From: JBKBUF01 sp046290815
GTDB taxonomy: Bacteria; Bacteroidota; Bacteroidia; Cytophagales; Cytophagaceae
Assembly (NCBI GenBank): GCA_046290815.1
Contig: JBKBUF010000008.1
Coordinates: 62,001-126,000 of the forward strand
Direction: 5' to 3'
DNA: 64,000 nucleotides
The notes under the pieces were generated by a model. It did not search any database, was not told the DNA's origin, and was given only the letters and a program-made list of their open reading frames with translations. The translations under genes were made by a program, and so were the position numbers. Shown in pieces: positions 63,501 through 64,000 of the stretch. Within the stretch, counting starts at the first letter, position 1, and each line of letters starts with the position of its first letter.

Positions 63501-63633
63501 GTGCAGGAAAATTCAGCAATGTATCCTTATGCTTCTTTAAGTCAAAACCTGATTTATTCTGCGCATTAAGAAAAAAAGAATAAAAAAATAAAGGCAGGAA
63601 AATCTTAAACAAATTAGAGTTAATATTTTTCAT
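60580..63633 (-). CDS. Secreted M4 (thermolysin-like) metalloprotease with T9SS sorting domain
   Basis: 1017 residues. Signal peptide (to LNAQ near 25), propeptide (FTP/PepSY-like, about 90-280, with PVFVSINNSTTARLELR and YAITISIQANFKESWEYVINAKTG), catalytic domain with HEMTH at 440-444 and the third zinc ligand Glu464 in GAINESIADIFG, the exact M4 spacing. HINSGIPNWAFYKFA holds the catalytic His region. Then a beta-propeller-like part (about 650-920) and a C-terminal T9SS type-A sorting domain beginning FIYPNPASSMINVE and ending MVQYKIVKQ. Probably exported through type IX secretion and retained on, or released from, the cell surface. Confidence 0.93.
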   Translation of the reverse strand: MKNINSNLFKIFLPLFFYSFFLNAQNKSGFDLKKHKDTLLNFPAQRSRQIDGRNRIDFRKAVEDKNSASLHQRLSAQRKNQNFVVKELIKNKETGLPVFVSINNSTTARLELRTDKKDACYKFLQEISNITGIKNPEAHFSFKEFLPDALGKTHARFSQNYKGIPVYNSEIVLHLNSSGYGEIFNGNYYMVNGDVDTVAALDKQSAVTIVVNHLKSKTRFRELTEFEKSLLEYKGPVVEKVIYEDNALIRSYILAYTISIQANFKESWEYVINAKTGTILNFYKNGCHVDGPRIATGTDLNGEQRTIHTYQEGETYLLEDVSRPMYSQELKNGLIVTMDAKGTYGNNFIIEKITSADNTWNNPVAVSAHYNAGVAYEYFKNAHNRNSIDGKGGTIYSIINVVDETGEEMGNAYWSTKFIHYGNGDEYFKPLAGGLDVAGHEMTHGVVQNSANLRYQGESGAINESIADIFGFMMDSTDWLIGEDVVRPEKWTSGALRSLEDPHNGGSNLSHLGYQPRHMDEKYTGSADNGGVHINSGIPNWAFYKFATAIGKKNAANVFYRALTIYLTQSSKFIDLRLAVIQSAKDLFGDNSGQAAQAVLAFDAVGIVGETGGEYVHTLPVNPGQEYFMCYNERPNTTPGLMRVATNETTFTTLTGKIVSNKPSVTDAGDKAYFIRNDNTICRINTSPGSPAGITVVENTPVWSNVSVSKDGKKLAAVTIAHDTSIFIFDLVGMEIVQYKIYNPTFTPGVKSGGPVYADALEWDYSGEYLMYDAHNIIKNESGEDIDFWDIYVMKVWDNKTNDFGDGEIFKILPNLGPGESIGNPVFSKNSPEIFAFDYENSIEQIWAIAGCNMEKNEISLIAENNFIGWPCYNKIDEEVIFTTWLSETRPVIVAALLESDKITGIEGLFLVQDYAMWGIYYAVGVRNITGTEDEILAEEKKVFIYPNPASSMINVETVGMSTNLNYEIYSSLGQKMAAGKMEGNKFQLNISEYEAGIYLLKLYSETEMVQYKIVKQ

Positions 63634-63719
63634 TGTAGATTGTTTAATTCAGAATAAAAGCAAATAGTATGTGCGTATTACAAAATAAAAATAAAATGCG
63701 AAAAAACCTAAGTGTCATA

Positions 63720-64000
63720 CTATTGGAACAAATCCTCATCACGCACCACCATTAAAATTGAATGCTGAGGCACTATAAAATATTTTTCTTTATTATATGA
63801 TATTTCAAAGGCCCCACTTTGAAGATATATAGCAAGATCACCTTCTTTAACCTGTAAAGGAATATTCTTTACCTTATCCTCTTTCTCTTTCCACGGCTCT
63901 TCATAAGAATCTCCTGAAGGCAAGGGAACGGGAAATCCCGGACCAACTTTTATAATGTACCCACTTTGAACTTTTTCTTTCTCCTGAACGCCAGGAGGTA
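63720..64000 (-). CDS. GroES-like co-chaperonin, 5' end cut by the window
   Basis: Frame open from base 64000 leftward to the TAA/TAG-type stop at 63720. Visible residues begin PPGVQEKEKVQSGYIIKVGPGFPVPLPSGD and end ISYNKEKYFIVPQHSILMVVRDED. The pattern (initial PP-VQEKE..., GYIIKVGPG, VKEGDLAIYL, VPQHSILMVVRDEDL) matches the Cpn10 fold, with an unusual acidic insertion (DSYEEPWKEKEDKVKNIPLQ). No groEL is adjacent in the window. The true start is beyond the right edge. Confidence 0.72.
   Translation of the reverse strand, partial: PPGVQEKEKVQSGYIIKVGPGFPVPLPSGDSYEEPWKEKEDKVKNIPLQVKEGDLAIYLQSGAFEISYNKEKYFIVPQHSILMVVRDEDLFQ

Overview
The window comes from a low-GC member of the Bacteroidota, most likely a Cytophagales-type organism (inference from gene content). 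The evidence is: TonB-dependent receptors with N-terminal carboxypeptidase-regulatory domains, a secreted protease with a type IX secretion (T9SS) tail, DUF4249, DUF4295, DUF4856 and DUF5522 proteins, the bacillithiol enzyme BshC, and several promoters of the Bacteroidota form TTG-N19/20-TAnnTTTG. No phage, transposase, plasmid gene or CRISPR array was seen.

Layout. 1-13260 (minus strand) is an information-processing supercluster, read in transcription order: promoter, tRNA-Tyr, tRNA-Gly, tRNA-Thr, tuf, terminator, second promoter, tRNA-Trp, secE, nusG, rplK, rplA, rplJ, rplL, rpoB, rpoC (rpoC runs off the left edge). 13331-19864 holds an M1 aminopeptidase lipoprotein, a biotin carrier protein, pyrH-frr, and a minus-strand group of ECF sigma factor, zinc anti-sigma, gmk and nadD. 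20153-30119 is an envelope glycan region: a WaaE-like GT2 and a GT9 heptosyltransferase, four further GT2-type enzymes, a GT10-like and a GT11 fucosyltransferase, a DUF268 protein and an MsbA-like lipid exporter. 30206-36410 carries ahcY, birA, rsfS, ftsH, a LUD protein and lpxH.

36407-42798 is a run of poorly characterised exported proteins: a propeller-like protein, two lipoproteins, a TonB C-terminal-domain protein, a TonB receptor with its DUF4249 partner, and an HExxH protein. 42768-45922 has ruvX, a flavoprotein and a GT-C-type membrane protein. 46015-49947 is a probable iron-regulated uptake operon: two Fur/Irr-like palindromes around a promoter, then an unannotated 56-residue lipoprotein, a FecA-like receptor and a DUF4856 lipoprotein. 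After ctpA comes a 526-bp convergent intergenic region (51700-52225) with two copies of a GC-rich palindrome, a five-copy tandem array and a multi-helix candidate RNA. 52226-57885 (minus) is rpmB-rpmG-DUF4295, then ftsY, a lipoprotein, rimO, bshC and fthC. The right end has a DUF5522 mini-protein, rocD, hemB, the secreted M4 protease and a partial GroES-like gene.

Links inside the window: BirA would biotinylate the carrier protein at 15886. LpxH, MsbA and the glycosyltransferases all serve lipopolysaccharide assembly. The sigma/anti-sigma pair and bacillithiol point to stress and redox control. Three genuine small genes (49691-49861, 57269-57424, 57996-58160) are easily missed by length cut-offs. 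I found no single system that I can call wholly new; the iron operon control region and the 51705-52185 repeat/RNA region are the best candidates for follow-up.
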